From: DAOUJI01 sp965224415
Lineage (GTDB): Bacteria; Chloroflexota; Dehalococcoidia; Lucifugimonadales; JAGWBF01
NCBI GenBank assembly: GCA_965224415.1
Contig: CBDCZB010000004.1
Span: 248,001 to 312,000, forward strand
Direction of reading: 5' to 3'
DNA length: 64,000 nt
Below are positions 17,185 to 25,847 of this stretch, piece by piece. Made by a program: the position numbers and the translations under genes. Each line of letters begins with the position of its first letter. Positions within the stretch are counted from its first letter, which is position 1. The notes beneath the pieces were generated by a model. That model was not told the DNA's origin, searched no databases, and was given only the letters and a program-made list of their open reading frames with translations.

Positions 17185-19086
17185 ATGGTGCAGCAAGACC
17201 GGCTGGAACGATTCTCTCAGGATTCAGAGATAATTCACCCTCCAGACAGCCTGGCTTCCAACGCCAACCTCCAGGACTTCGATGCCGAGTACCAGCGTTC
17301 CGTGGACGACCCCAACGGGTTCTGGGAAGGCGTGGCATCGGAGTTGGAATGGCTGGAGCCATGGGAAAAGGTGTTCCAGTGGGACTACCCCAACTTCCAG
17401 TGGTTTGTAGGCGCCAGATGCAACATCACCGTCAACGCTCTGGACCGACACGCCGCCTCGTGGCGTAGGAATAAGGCTGCCTTTATCTGGCTGGGTGAGG
17501 ACGGTACGGAGAGAATTTTCACCTACGGCGTCCTCTCCAGGCTCGTGAACAAGTTCGCCAACGGCCTGAAGTCTCTCGGAGTGTCCAAAGGGGACCGAGT
17601 AGTCGTCTACATGCCTCTGGCCCCGGAGGGCGTCATTGCAATGCTCGCCTGCGCCAGAATCGGCGCCGTCCATAGCGTGGTATACGCCGGATTCAGCGTC
17701 GGCGCTCTTAGGGACCGAATAACCGACGCCCAGGCCAAGGTTGTCATCACCTCCGACGCGGGCTACCGCCGGGGCCGCAAAGTGGACTTGAAGGGAATCA
17801 CCGACGAGGCCGTGGCTCCGCTGGACTTCGTGGAGAAAGTGGTCGTGTGGAGGAGGGAACACGACACGACCCTGGGGAACAGGGACGTGGACTTCGACGA
17901 GCTGCTTGCCTCCGGGTCTGCCCAGTGCGAAGCGGAAAGCATGGACTCCGAGGACCCTCTGTTCGTCCTGTACACCAGCGGCACCACGGGAAAGCCCAAG
18001 GGCGTCCAGCACGTCCACGGGGGCTACATGGTGGGGACCTACTACCACTTCAAGACCTTCTGGGACATCAAGGAAAACGACGTGTATTTCTGCACGTCGG
18101 ACATAGGCTGGGTAGTGGGCCACAGTTACATCGTCTACGCCCCGCTGATTACGGGAGCTACCACGGTGTTCAGGGAGGGCGCCATCGACTACCCCCATCC
18201 CGGAGTCTTCTACGAAGTCGTTGACAAGTACGGCGTAACGGTCGGTTTCACGGCGCCCACGGCGGTCCGGATGCTCATGCGGTACGGGGAGGACCATCTC
18301 AAGGGCTACGATCTGTCCAGCCTGCGTCTTCTGACGTGCGCCGGAGAACCCTTGAACCCCGAAGCCCAGCGTTGGGCATACCAGCACCTGTGCGGGTCGG
18401 GACAATGGGGCTACATGGCGGACAACTGGTGGCAAACGGAGACGGGGGCGCCTTGTCTGGCCACTCAGCCCACCATGCCGTCCAAGCCGGGGTACGTTGG
18501 AAAGCCCGCGCCAGGAGTGATCGCCGACGTGGTGGACTCGGAAGGCGTCACCATCACCGAACCCAACAAAGGGGGCCTGCTGGTTCTGCGACGGCCCTTC
18601 CCGAGCCTGTTCAGAACTGTCTACGGAGACCCGGAAAGGTATGCCAGCGACTGGAACCGAATACCGGGCTGCTATTTCACTGGCGACGTGGCACTCAAGG
18701 ACGAAGATGGCTATTTCATGGTGGTTGGCAGAGCCGACGACGTGCTCAACGTGGCGGGCCACCGCATAGGCACAGCAGAGGTGGAAAGCGCTCTGGTTTC
18801 CCACGCTACGGTGGCTGAAGCGGCGGTGATAGGAGTTCCGGACTCCATCAAGGGGGAGTCCATAAAGGCTTTCGTGACCCTGCGCGTCGGCAACGAGCCG
18901 TCGGAAGAGGCTGTGGGGGTCCTGAAGTCCCACGTGCGCCACGAGCTTGGACCCATAGCCGTGCCGGAGGCAATAGACTTCGTGGGTTCCCTTCCCAAGA
19001 CCCGCTCCGGCAAGATAATGCGGAGGCTGCTGAAGGCACAGGAATTGGGAATGGACCCGGGCGACATCACCACTCTTGAGGAGTGA
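17185..19086 (+). CDS. acs: Acetyl-CoA synthetase (AMP-forming)
   Basis: Activates acetate (or a close short acid) to acyl-CoA via an acyl-adenylate. It is 633 residues, close to the normal 640-650. Motifs in order: VLYTSGTTGKPKGVQHVHGG (P-loop), DNWWQTETGAP (the tryptophan that limits the acyl pocket to acetate-size groups in Acs), GRADDVLNVAGHRIGTAEVE (hinge) and the acetylatable lysine in PKTRSGKIMRR. ATG 17185 follows GGAGG. The stop overlaps the next gene's region, so the alpha/beta-hydrolase is co-transcribed. Confidence 0.92.
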   Translation: MVQQDRLERFSQDSEIIHPPDSLASNANLQDFDAEYQRSVDDPNGFWEGVASELEWLEPWEKVFQWDYPNFQWFVGARCNITVNALDRHAASWRRNKAAFIWLGEDGTERIFTYGVLSRLVNKFANGLKSLGVSKGDRVVVYMPLAPEGVIAMLACARIGAVHSVVYAGFSVGALRDRITDAQAKVVITSDAGYRRGRKVDLKGITDEAVAPLDFVEKVVVWRREHDTTLGNRDVDFDELLASGSAQCEAESMDSEDPLFVLYTSGTTGKPKGVQHVHGGYMVGTYYHFKTFWDIKENDVYFCTSDIGWVVGHSYIVYAPLITGATTVFREGAIDYPHPGVFYEVVDKYGVTVGFTAPTAVRMLMRYGEDHLKGYDLSSLRLLTCAGEPLNPEAQRWAYQHLCGSGQWGYMADNWWQTETGAPCLATQPTMPSKPGYVGKPAPGVIADVVDSEGVTITEPNKGGLLVLRRPFPSLFRTVYGDPERYASDWNRIPGCYFTGDVALKDEDGYFMVVGRADDVLNVAGHRIGTAEVESALVSHATVAEAAVIGVPDSIKGESIKAFVTLRVGNEPSEEAVGVLKSHVRHELGPIAVPEAIDFVGSLPKTRSGKIMRRLLKAQELGMDPGDITTLEE

Positions 19087-19100
19087 TATGGAGCAAAGCC

Positions 19101-19841
19101 ATGTCAGTTAACGTAATCGTCCACGGGACCGGTGACCCGGTGGTGATGCACCCCTGCCTTGGACGGGGCGCCGCCGACTTCGATCAGGTGGCTGAATCTC
19201 TGGCCGCCGCCGGATTCAAAGCCGTGGCGATAAATCCTCGGGGCATCGAGGGAAGTCCGGGTTCGCTGGAAGGGCTCAGCGTCAGGGACTTGGCTGGCGA
19301 TATGGCAGACGTAATCAGGGATTTGGGAGTGGACAAGGCCCACGTGGTCGGCCATGCCTTCGGGTACAGAGTGGCCGCGGCCGTCGAACTCTACCATCCT
19401 GAGTTGGTGCGCAGTCTGAGCTTCCTGGCCTGCGGCTGGAAGTACCGGGCAACCCCGGAAGTCTCCGCAGCCCTGGACCGCTGCTACATGCTGGACCTGC
19501 CTTGGGAGGAGCGGTCTCAGGACATCAAAAAGGCGTTCTTTGCACCAAAGAATGACCCCGCAGTGTGGAGGGAGGGATGGTATCCCGAAGCGGCGGCGGC
19601 CCAGTCTGGGTCCATGCTTCCCGGTTCCTTCGAGGAATGGAAGGAGAGCACCCGCGCTCCCTTGCTCATAGTCCAGGGACTTGACGACACCATCGCCCCT
19701 CCCGGAAACGGCCATGACATGAAGGCGGACCTAGGCGACAGGGTCACGGTGGTGGACCTGCCCGACGCCGGACACGCGCTGCTGCCGGAGCAACCCGCCG
19801 GCATCTCAGAGGCTCTGATTGCCTTTCTCCGTCAGCATTAG
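19101..19841 (+). CDS. Alpha/beta-hydrolase fold protein with alanine at the nucleophile position
   Basis: 246 residues of clear alpha/beta-hydrolase fold: an oxyanion-side HPCLGRGAADFDQ, the acid Asp in IVQGLDDTIAPP, and the His in LPDAGHALLPEQP. The nucleophile elbow reads VVGHAFGYRVAA, so the serine of G-x-S-x-G is alanine and ordinary ester hydrolysis is not expected. I chose ATG 19101 (GGAG eight bases upstream) over GTG 19083, which overlaps the acs stop. Coupling to acetyl-CoA synthetase suggests an acyl-related binding or non-hydrolytic role. Confidence 0.85.
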   Translation: MSVNVIVHGTGDPVVMHPCLGRGAADFDQVAESLAAAGFKAVAINPRGIEGSPGSLEGLSVRDLAGDMADVIRDLGVDKAHVVGHAFGYRVAAAVELYHPELVRSLSFLACGWKYRATPEVSAALDRCYMLDLPWEERSQDIKKAFFAPKNDPAVWREGWYPEAAAAQSGSMLPGSFEEWKESTRAPLLIVQGLDDTIAPPGNGHDMKADLGDRVTVVDLPDAGHALLPEQPAGISEALIAFLRQH

Positions 19842-19894
19842 CTGGGCATTCCGACCTCCGCTGCGGTTGACGATGATAAACGCAATGCGCCTCG

Positions 19895-19924
19895 TTGACC
19901 GGCAAAAACCGGCGGCTATATAAT
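19895..19924 (+). promoter_or_regulatory. Promoter of rsfS
   Basis: TTGACC at 19895-19900, 18-bp spacer, perfect TATAAT at 19919-19924; transcription start near 19931. This sits only about 11 bases before the TTG at 19942, so the start of RsfS may be the later CTG at 19987. Confidence 0.7.
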
Positions 19925-19941
19925 CGATATTGAGGGCCTAA

Positions 19942-20331
19942 TTGGCTTATGCCGTAGGCGCTGACATACTTCACAGGTGGGAGACCCTGGAACCCAACGA
20001 TTTAGCGCGTCAGATTGTAGACATCGCTTCGGAGAAGCAGGCCGAAGACATCGTCATGCTGGACATACGTGACATGACGCCCTTCGCCGACTACTTCGTC
20101 ATCATGAGCGCCGAGAGCCGACGCCAGTTGAACGCCTTGGAAGAAGACCTGGTGCAGGTCCTGAAACATGCAGGCATTCCCCTCCGGCACAGGGAGGGCA
20201 AGTCGGACACCGGATGGATCCTTCTAGACTATGGGGACGTGGTGGTCCACCTGTTTGGAGCGGAGCAACGGGAGTACTACCGCTTGGAGCAGTTCTGGGC
20301 CCAGGCTACTCAGGTGGTCAGGATTCTCTAA
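19942..20331 (+). CDS. rsfS: Ribosomal silencing factor RsfS
   Basis: Binds ribosomal protein uL14 and blocks subunit joining when nutrients are scarce. Core motifs are LARQIVDIASEKQAEDIVML, DMTPFADYFVIMSAES and the C-terminal DYGDVVVHLF with REYYRLEQFW. It is 129 residues from TTG 19942; the family normally starts 5-8 residues before LARQIVD, which would favour CTG 19987, preceded by AGGTGGGAG. The 3' end overlaps the convergent ndk gene by 14 bp. Confidence 0.93.
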   Translation: MAYAVGADILHRWETLEPNDLARQIVDIASEKQAEDIVMLDIRDMTPFADYFVIMSAESRRQLNALEEDLVQVLKHAGIPLRHREGKSDTGWILLDYGDVVVHLFGAEQREYYRLEQFWAQATQVVRIL

Positions 20332-20770
20332 CCCAGGGTTCTACGTCCCTGTCGTAGCTGAGGATTTCCTCTGACGGGAAGAATATGTCCATCTCCCGCT
20401 TGGCCGATTCCGCCGAGTCCGAACCGTGAATCAGGTTGCGCCCCAGGTCCACCGCCATGTCGCCTCTGATGGTGCCTGGAGAGGCGTCTGCCGGGTTTGT
20501 CGAACCCATCGTATTCCTGGTCAGTTGGACAGCGTTCTCCCCCTCCAGGACCATGGCGATAAGCGGACCCGAGGTGATGAACTCCACCAGGCCGTCGTAG
20601 AACGGCTTGCCTACGTGCTCCCCATAGTGGACGGCCGCAGTCTCCTTGTTCATCCTGAGCATTTTCATGGCCGCTATCTTCAGACCTCTGGACTCTAGGC
20701 GGGATATGACGGCTCCGACCAGACCTCGTTGGACTGCGTCGGGCTTGAGCAGGACCAGAGTTCTCTCCAT
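20318..20770 (-). CDS. ndk: Nucleoside diphosphate kinase
   Basis: Transfers the gamma-phosphate between NTPs and NDPs. It is 150 residues, slightly longer than usual. TLVLLKPDAVQRGLVG opens the protein, GSTNPADASPGTIRGD is the nucleotide loop, and the phosphorylated histidine is in NLIHGSDSAESA. The family normally ends soon after the FFP segment, and here FFPSEEILSYDRDVEPWV extends a little further. The stop overlaps the rsfS 3' end. An SD-like GAGAGGAGC lies just upstream of the ATG. Confidence 0.96.
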   Translation of the reverse strand: MERTLVLLKPDAVQRGLVGAVISRLESRGLKIAAMKMLRMNKETAAVHYGEHVGKPFYDGLVEFITSGPLIAMVLEGENAVQLTRNTMGSTNPADASPGTIRGDMAVDLGRNLIHGSDSAESAKREMDIFFPSEEILSYDRDVEPWVRES

Positions 20771-20796
20771 ATTGCTCCTCTCGAAATCTGTATGGG

Positions 20797-21492
20797 TTAT
20801 CGACTAATTTGCCTGGGTCCTTTGGGAGTTCCGATGCTGGGCTTTCTAAGGTACAACGGCTCCAGAGTCGCTGGAGAGTCGGACTCGCCGCTGAGCAGCC
20901 TGGATTCTCCCAAGGCCGCGACCCCGTGCAGCCGGTCCTCAGTGGAATGGTCTCTTATCACCACAACCAATGGACCTGCCGTCTCGGAGAGATAGTCTCT
21001 GTAGAGGGCGGCGCCCTCGCCGCAGACGACGCAAGATTCAGGCAGCTCGTCGACCAACTGCTCCGGTGTTGTGATTTTCTCGTCCGACAGCTTGCTCCAA
21101 CGGCCTTCCATAATCCCGAAACAGGCTGTCGATACCTCGCCGCGTCCAGCGTCCAGCAGGGCGTATACAGGAAGACCCATGTGGGCATAGGGATGAGCCT
21201 CCGCTTCCAACGTCCCCACGCCAACGATCGGCAGGACCAGCGCCATTGCGAACCCCTTGGCTAGGCTTAGCCCAACCCGCAGTGAACTGAACCCACCGGG
21301 CCCTAAGGACACGGCTATGCCGGTGAGGGCCGAGGCGCCCCCCGAGGAGTCCAGGAGCGACGCCACCGCCGGCATAAGCTCGGACGTGTGGTTCCTGCGG
21401 GACTCCCATGTGCGGGACTCGATCGCCTTGCCGTCCTGCCACAGAACGGCCCCCGCTTTCCGGGTCGAAGTGTCGATGGCGAGAAAGGTCAT
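20797..21492 (-). CDS. tsaB: tRNA threonylcarbamoyladenosine synthesis protein TsaB
   Basis: Scaffold partner of TsaD/TsaE in making t6A37 of ANN-decoding tRNAs. It is 231 residues from ATG 21492, which overlaps the tsaE stop (ATGA); the frame is open back to 21531 without need. MTFLAIDTSTRKAGAVLW is the ASKHA phosphate-1 strand and GPGGFSSLRVGLSLAKG the family signature. TsaD is not in the window. Confidence 0.92.
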   Translation of the reverse strand: MTFLAIDTSTRKAGAVLWQDGKAIESRTWESRRNHTSELMPAVASLLDSSGGASALTGIAVSLGPGGFSSLRVGLSLAKGFAMALVLPIVGVGTLEAEAHPYAHMGLPVYALLDAGRGEVSTACFGIMEGRWSKLSDEKITTPEQLVDELPESCVVCGEGAALYRDYLSETAGPLVVVIRDHSTEDRLHGVAALGESRLLSGESDSPATLEPLYLRKPSIGTPKGPRQISR

Positions 21493-22022
21493 GGCGACTC
21501 CGCCGTCGACGGCTTGGGGCCTTCTCTCCATGTCTGTAGGTGTTTAAGCAGTCCCTGTGTAAGCCGCCCTACAGTCGCCTGGTGTCCAGTAATGGATATT
21601 TGGCGTTCCGACGTGAGTTCGCCCCGAGGCGCCAACGATACGGTGACGCTGTTTTCTGGGAACAGTTCTGTAAATTTATCCGCCCATTCAATGACGCAGA
21701 CGCCGTCCGACGGCCCGCTATAGGAGAGCAACTCCTCCATGCCCAGGTCCCAGGCCTCCTCTGGGCTATCGATGCGGAAGAGGTCCATGTGATGGAGAGT
21801 CATTCTGCCCACGTGGCGGGTAACCAGTACAAAGGTGGGGCTTCGAGCGTATCCGGGCACGTCCAGGCCCCAGGCTATGCCCTGGGTGAGGCAGGTCTTG
21901 CCCGCGCCAAGAGGCCCGGTGAGGAGGAAAATGTCCCCAGCGACGGCGTTTCGGCCCAAATGGCGGCCCACTTCCCAGGTCTCCTCGGGGCTGTGGCTGG
22001 GGAGAACTATGGGTTGCACCAT
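21489..22022 (-). CDS. tsaE: tRNA threonylcarbamoyladenosine synthesis ATPase TsaE
   Basis: P-loop ATPase that resets the TsaBD complex during t6A formation. It is 177 residues. Walker A is TGPLGAGKTCLTQGIAWGL, followed by SPTFVLV and the MDLFRIDSPEEAWDLG segment characteristic of the family; IEWADKF is the late aspartate motif. The ATG directly follows the thiL stop with no gap, and tsaB overlaps its end: thiL-tsaE-tsaB is one tightly packed unit. Confidence 0.94.
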   Translation of the reverse strand: MVQPIVLPSHSPEETWEVGRHLGRNAVAGDIFLLTGPLGAGKTCLTQGIAWGLDVPGYARSPTFVLVTRHVGRMTLHHMDLFRIDSPEEAWDLGMEELLSYSGPSDGVCVIEWADKFTELFPENSVTVSLAPRGELTSERQISITGHQATVGRLTQGLLKHLQTWREGPKPSTAESP

Positions 22023-23015
22023 CTACTTGTAGTGGTCCCAGCCGCCGGAGTCCATCTCAATTTCCTTGCCGTCGGCTCCGATTGCTGATACGTGGCCTGG
22101 GGCGCCCTCCACTATCTCGCCGATGACCGATATTCCGGGTATTCTGGAAATCGCCTGTCCCATAGTCTCTTCAGGCGCCGTGAAGAGGAGTTGGCAGTCT
22201 TCTCCGCCGCTCAGGGCTAACGCAACGTAATCGTCTGGGAAGGCCGTCTTGAGATGGGTACTGGCAGGAACTGTCGCTGCTTCTATGCGAGCGGCGACCC
22301 CGCTGGCCTGGCAAAGCTTTCCCAGGTCGTCCATCAGCCCGTCGCTGATGTCCATTGCCGCTCGCACTCCCGCAGCGGCCAGGGCTCGGCCCTCTTCGAG
22401 CCGGGGGCTTGGGCGGCGGTGGGCCGTGGCCAGGAATTCGTATGCGTTTTGGTCTGCCGCGGACTCTCCCAGCATGAGCTTGAGGCCTCCGGCAGATGAT
22501 CCCAGATCCCCCGTCACGGCGATAAGGTCTCCTGGCTTGGCGGCGGACCTGACCATCGGCTCCCGTTCACAGGTCCCCAGCAGGCCGATGGTGACAAAGG
22601 CTTTCTCGGTGCCCACCATGTCCCCGCCTATGATGGAAACCCCGCAGCCGGAGGCCAGGTCGGTCATTCCCTTGTACATCATATCGAGATCGTCCATTGA
22701 TGTGTCGGACGGCATTCCCAGGGTCGCCAGCGCATAGGTCGGGTCTCCTCCCATTGACGCTATGTCGCTAAGGTTGACGGCCATTATCTTCCATCCCACG
22801 TCCTCCCAGGAGGCCGTGCGTCCTATGATGAAGTGGACCTCCTCAACCATAGTGTCAGTGGTCCACAGATGGACAAGTCCCCCGGCTCTCCAGGCGGCAG
22901 TGTCGTCTCCGATGTCCACCAGAAGCTCGGAGGCGGCGACGTTGGGCCGTCCGCTTAAGGCTCGCTGGCTCAAGCGGTGTATGGCCCCGAATTCCCCCAG
23001 GTCTCTTAAGGTCAT
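22023..23015 (-). CDS. thiL: Thiamine-monophosphate kinase
   Basis: Phosphorylates thiamine monophosphate to thiamine diphosphate. It is 330 residues from ATG 23015, giving the usual N-terminus MTLRDLGEFGAIHRL; an open frame back to 23168 crosses the promoter and is not used. Family motifs are DIGDDTAAW, WTTDTMVEEVHF, KIMAVNLSDIASMGGDP and MDISDGLMDDL. It leads the unit thiL-tsaE-tsaB from the promoter at 23050-23077. The product serves the TPP-dependent enzymes encoded nearby. Confidence 0.94.
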   Translation of the reverse strand: MTLRDLGEFGAIHRLSQRALSGRPNVAASELLVDIGDDTAAWRAGGLVHLWTTDTMVEEVHFIIGRTASWEDVGWKIMAVNLSDIASMGGDPTYALATLGMPSDTSMDDLDMMYKGMTDLASGCGVSIIGGDMVGTEKAFVTIGLLGTCEREPMVRSAAKPGDLIAVTGDLGSSAGGLKLMLGESAADQNAYEFLATAHRRPSPRLEEGRALAAAGVRAAMDISDGLMDDLGKLCQASGVAARIEAATVPASTHLKTAFPDDYVALALSGGEDCQLLFTAPEETMGQAISRIPGISVIGEIVEGAPGHVSAIGADGKEIEMDSGGWDHYK

Positions 23016-23049
23016 TGGCGGTCTCTCAAGCGGCTCCTTGCAGTCAGGA

Positions 23050-23077
23050 ATTATACCACCGCCGTGCGGCGCCTCAA
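23050..23077 (-). promoter_or_regulatory. Promoter of thiL-tsaE-tsaB
   Basis: Minus strand: TTGAGG at 23077-23072, 16-bp spacer, TATAAT at 23055-23050. Start near 23043 gives a leader of about 28 bases and supports the thiL ATG at 23015. Confidence 0.6.
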
Positions 23078-23167
23078 CCGGTGGCGCTGGACATGATGGA
23101 TTCCTGGGGTTATCGTGCACCGATGGACGGGCGAACTCAACCACAAGTCGTTGGGGATCCCTGAGCA

Positions 23168-23914
23168 TTGCGGATCTTAATCCTTTCGGATATACACGCC
23201 AACCTGGAGGCCCTGACGGCGGTCTTGGAAGAAGCCGAGGCTCAAGGCCCGGTGGACGAGATATGGTGTCTTGGGGACACTGTAGGATACGGTCCGGATC
23301 CCGTGGCCTGCATCGAGCTCGTGAAAAGCCGCCCCAACTTCACCGTGGCCGGGAACCACGACCTGGCCGCCATCGGTAGGGTGGACGTTGACACCTTCAA
23401 CAACAGCGCACGTCTGGCCGCGCAATGGTCCGCCCGGAACATCGGGGGACCGGAGAAGAGGTTCCTATCATCCCTGCCCATTTCCATCAAGAGACTCGGT
23501 TTCACCATGGTCCACGGAACGCTCCGGGACCCTGTGATGGAATACCTGATTGACTCCGAATCCGCGATGGAGACATTCCGGCGCATGGAAACCCCTTTCT
23601 GCGTCGTGGGCCACTCCCACATCCCCTTCCTGTGCCGCCTGGAGCCAACGGACAACGGGACTGTCGAGCCACGGTTCGCACAGTTCCCAGAACGCGAGAT
23701 TGTACCGCTTGGGTCGGGACCAGTGATCGTCAACCCTGGAAGCGTCGGACAGCCCCGGGACAGCGACCCCAGGTCCAGTTGCATGGTGTACGACTCGGAT
23801 GCAAAGACCGTCCAGTGGCATAGGATGCCCTACGACATTCCCCGCACCCAGGAGAAAATCCGCAACGCCGGACTGCCTGAGCCTCTGGCCCGGAGGCTGG
23901 AACAGGGCCTTTGA
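23168..23914 (+). CDS. Calcineurin-like metallophosphoesterase
   Basis: 248-residue two-metal phosphoesterase of the YfcE/MJ0936 group. All metal motifs are present: DIHANLEAL (residues 8-16), CLGDTVGYGPDP, VAGNHDLAA, and VVGHSHIPF followed by VNPGSVGQPRD. The TTG at 23168 gives the exact family N-terminus MRILILSDIHAN, so it is accepted without a strong SD. It is divergent from thiL. Substrate (phosphodiester or nucleotide) unknown. Confidence 0.9.
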   Translation: MRILILSDIHANLEALTAVLEEAEAQGPVDEIWCLGDTVGYGPDPVACIELVKSRPNFTVAGNHDLAAIGRVDVDTFNNSARLAAQWSARNIGGPEKRFLSSLPISIKRLGFTMVHGTLRDPVMEYLIDSESAMETFRRMETPFCVVGHSHIPFLCRLEPTDNGTVEPRFAQFPEREIVPLGSGPVIVNPGSVGQPRDSDPRSSCMVYDSDAKTVQWHRMPYDIPRTQEKIRNAGLPEPLARRLEQGL

Positions 23915-24119
23915 CCGGAACTCCGACTGGTGGAAAAGAGACATTGCCCCCTTCTGAGACAGGGCTGGGGTTAGGAAGTCTCAGAGCTTCAGTGGCGCCT
24001 CTGGATTCCGGCCTCCGCCGTAAAGACGGAGTAGGGGCGACCGGCCGGTCGCCCCTACGATATGCTAGGGTTTGGGTGAGGGCCAACAACATAAAGGCCC
24101 TTGCCGGCCAGCGTTCCCA
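23915..24119. repeat. Intergenic block of dispersed repeats
   Basis: The 246-bp gap before tRNA-Lys holds a 7-bp hairpin (CTGAGAC/GTCTCAG, 23954-23960 with 23978-23984), then TCTGGATTCCGGCCTCCGCCG (about 24000-24020), resembling widespread bacterial REP sequences, then the perfect palindrome at 24031-24058. No gene is visible in it. Confidence 0.5.
24031..24058. repeat. Perfect 28-bp palindromic repeat (REP-like)
   Basis: GTAGGGGCGACCGG followed by its exact reverse complement. A second copy with one mismatch is at 34643-34670. Both are intergenic and at the 3' end of rightward genes. Confidence 0.75.
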
Positions 24120-24149
24120 TTGACCCAGGAGTCGGGCCGTTCATATAAT
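24120..24149 (+). promoter_or_regulatory. Promoter of tRNA-Lys
   Basis: TTGACC at 24120-24125, 18-bp spacer, TATAAT at 24144-24149. Start near 24156, five bases before the mature tRNA end. Confidence 0.7.
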
Positions 24150-24160
24150 TGCTTGGAGTC

Positions 24161-24236
24161 GGCCCGCTAGCTCAATTGGCAGAGCAACGGACTCTTAATC
24201 CGTAGGTTCTCGGTTCGACCCCGAGGCGGGTCACCA
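24161..24236 (+). tRNA. tRNA-Lys (anticodon CTT)
   Basis: 76 nt with encoded CCA. Acceptor GGCCCGC pairs with GCGGGTC (one G-T). D arm GCTC/GAGC, anticodon arm ACGGA-CTCTTAA-TCCGT, T arm CTCGG-TTCGACC-CCGAG. Anticodon CTT reads AAG. Confidence 0.96.
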
Positions 24237-24250
24237 TAACATGACCACGC

Positions 24251-24284
24251 AAAAGCCCCTTGCACCGCGAAGCAAGGGGCTTTT
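24251..24284. terminator. Bidirectional intrinsic terminator
   Basis: Perfect 13-bp stem AAAAGCCCCTTGC/GCAAGGGGCTTTT with an 8-base loop. A at one side and T at the other give a U-tract on both strands, so it can end both the tRNA transcript and the facing cyclase-family gene. Confidence 0.88.
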
Positions 24285-24301
24285 CTCATAACCGAGGCGC
24301 T

Positions 24302-25228
24302 TTAGAACACAGCGATGGGATTGATTGGAGACCCTGTGCCACCGGCCACCTTGAGAGGGGCGATAATGAACATGAACTCGTTGCGCTGCTCTTCTTGGCA
24401 TGCCTGTGATAAGGGTTTTAGATTGGCGTTGTCCACCAGGGCCAGGCCGAAGGACGAAATCACTGCGTGGATAGTCCTTGGCAGTTCGTATCCGGTGGGC
24501 ATCAGGTCCATCATGTCCCAGCCCAGCACCGCCACGTCGTTCTCTCTGATGAAGGGAATGCACGACGCGTGCAGCCCCGGGCGCTGTGCCGCGCCTGTGG
24601 TACCCCACGGCCTGCCCGGATTGGCCTCGTCGTAGGCCTCCCTGCCGCTGTAGACGATGATAGCGTCTCCAGGTTCCAGGCTGGAACCCTGTGCCTTGAC
24701 GATTTCGTCCAGCTCCCAACCGTGGATGGGTTTATCCTGAGTGACGTAAGATTCGCCCCGGTGGCGGGGAACGTCGAGGAAGACTCCTCTGGTGATGATG
24801 CCGTCGGCCCAGGCGTCCACTGCGCCGAAATTCGCGCCCTCGTAGGTGACCTCTATGGCTGGGTCCTTGCCGTTCCACATTCCGTCCGTGTCCCAGACGT
24901 GACAGAGGGCATCGAGGTGCGTCGCTGCGGTGCCGTGATAGAAGACTCCGATGTAGTCCTGGCATCCGCCCGCGCCGTACTCCCGCTCCCGCTTTCTCAT
25001 CCAGTGGTTGGCGGGCAGGGGGTTTTCGGGGTTGGGCGTCTTGGGAATGTACCGGCTCAGGGACACCTTGCGTCCCTTACGCACTAACTGTGCCGCCGCA
25101 GCGCACTTCTCCGGCGTTATCAAGTTGACCGCCCCCACGTCTTCATCGTCCCCCCAGCGGCCCCAGTTCCTGTTGTCCCTCAAGTAAGCGGCTACTTCTT
25201 CCTTCGTGGGTATAGCATTATCCGGCAT
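24302..25228 (-). CDS. Cyclase family protein (kynurenine formamidase-like hydrolase)
   Basis: 308 residues of the metal-dependent 'cyclase' hydrolase family, which includes bacterial kynurenine formamidase and isatin hydrolase. The metal motif is present as FYHGTAATHLDALCHVW (HxGTxxTHxDxxxH). GRWGDDEDVGAVNLITPEK at the N-terminus and LKVAGGTGSPINPIAVF at the C-terminus are typical of the longer subgroup. A second, clearly homologous copy lies at 37031-37969. The substrate is likely a cyclic or N-formyl amide, but this is inference. GGGAG precedes the ATG. Confidence 0.88.
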   Translation of the reverse strand: MPDNAIPTKEEVAAYLRDNRNWGRWGDDEDVGAVNLITPEKCAAAAQLVRKGRKVSLSRYIPKTPNPENPLPANHWMRKREREYGAGGCQDYIGVFYHGTAATHLDALCHVWDTDGMWNGKDPAIEVTYEGANFGAVDAWADGIITRGVFLDVPRHRGESYVTQDKPIHGWELDEIVKAQGSSLEPGDAIIVYSGREAYDEANPGRPWGTTGAAQRPGLHASCIPFIRENDVAVLGWDMMDLMPTGYELPRTIHAVISSFGLALVDNANLKPLSQACQEEQRNEFMFIIAPLKVAGGTGSPINPIAVF

Positions 25229-25332
25229 ACAACGCTCCCTTCCGGCTGATTCACCAACGTTGAGTCAGTGCTTGGACACCTTGTTCGGACACATGATATA
25301 GGCACACGCCCGCCGCGCCAAGCGTCTGCGGC

Positions 25333-25338
25333 TATAAT
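25333..25338 (+). promoter_or_regulatory. Isolated -10 element upstream of a VOC gene
   Basis: Perfect TATAAT 39 bases before the ATG at 25377, but no recognisable -35 at 16-19 bp. Confidence 0.3.
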
Positions 25339-25376
25339 AGACGAGTTGGGACGGAAGCATCGGAGGAGTGAGAGCT

Positions 25377-25823
25377 ATGGAAGCGATCGGCGTTACACAC
25401 ATCGGCATCTGTGTGCGGGACATGGACAGGTCATTGGTGTTCTACCATGACATATTGGGGATGACAGTTTTGGGAGACAGGGACACCGACCCCAGTGAAA
25501 GCGGACGAATGAGCAACTACAAGCATCCCCGCAAGACACGGAGGTGGGTGAGCTTGAGCTACGGCGAGGGGGCCAGCCCCACCCTGACTCTGACCAGCCA
25601 TCCCGGAGAGGAACAGGACGGCGCGGCGATTCTGCTGGACCAGGTGGGCATCCACCACATCTCATTCGGCGTGAAGGACGTGAAGGCTCTGGCCGAGGAG
25701 CTTATATCCAAGGGCGTGGAGCTTGGGGGACGCATTGAGGACTTCACCGATGCTAATGGACAGGTGAAGAGCATCTACGTCCGTGATCCCGACGGCATAC
25801 TGGTCCAGTTCAACACACCATAG
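25377..25823 (+). CDS. VOC family protein (glyoxalase I-like)
   Basis: 148 residues from ATG 25377 (GGAGG ten bases upstream; a GTG at 25368 is too close to the SD). Two VOC modules: IGVTHIGICVRDMDRSLVFY at the start and GIHHISFGVKDVKALAEEL at mid-protein, ending SIYVRDPDGILVQFNTP. Histidines of THIG and HHIS are at metal positions; the final ligand, usually Glu, is Gln in LVQF, which some VOC enzymes tolerate. Function unknown: lyase, epimerase or dioxygenase are all possible. Confidence 0.82.
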   Translation: MEAIGVTHIGICVRDMDRSLVFYHDILGMTVLGDRDTDPSESGRMSNYKHPRKTRRWVSLSYGEGASPTLTLTSHPGEEQDGAAILLDQVGIHHISFGVKDVKALAEELISKGVELGGRIEDFTDANGQVKSIYVRDPDGILVQFNTP

Positions 25824-25847
25824 ACGTTGTGAGCGGGCCGGGTGAGA

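Noticed and set aside
23016..23168. Longer ThiL N-terminus reaching the metallophosphoesterase start
   Set aside because: It would translate through a good TTGAGG-16-TATAAT promoter and has no family similarity.
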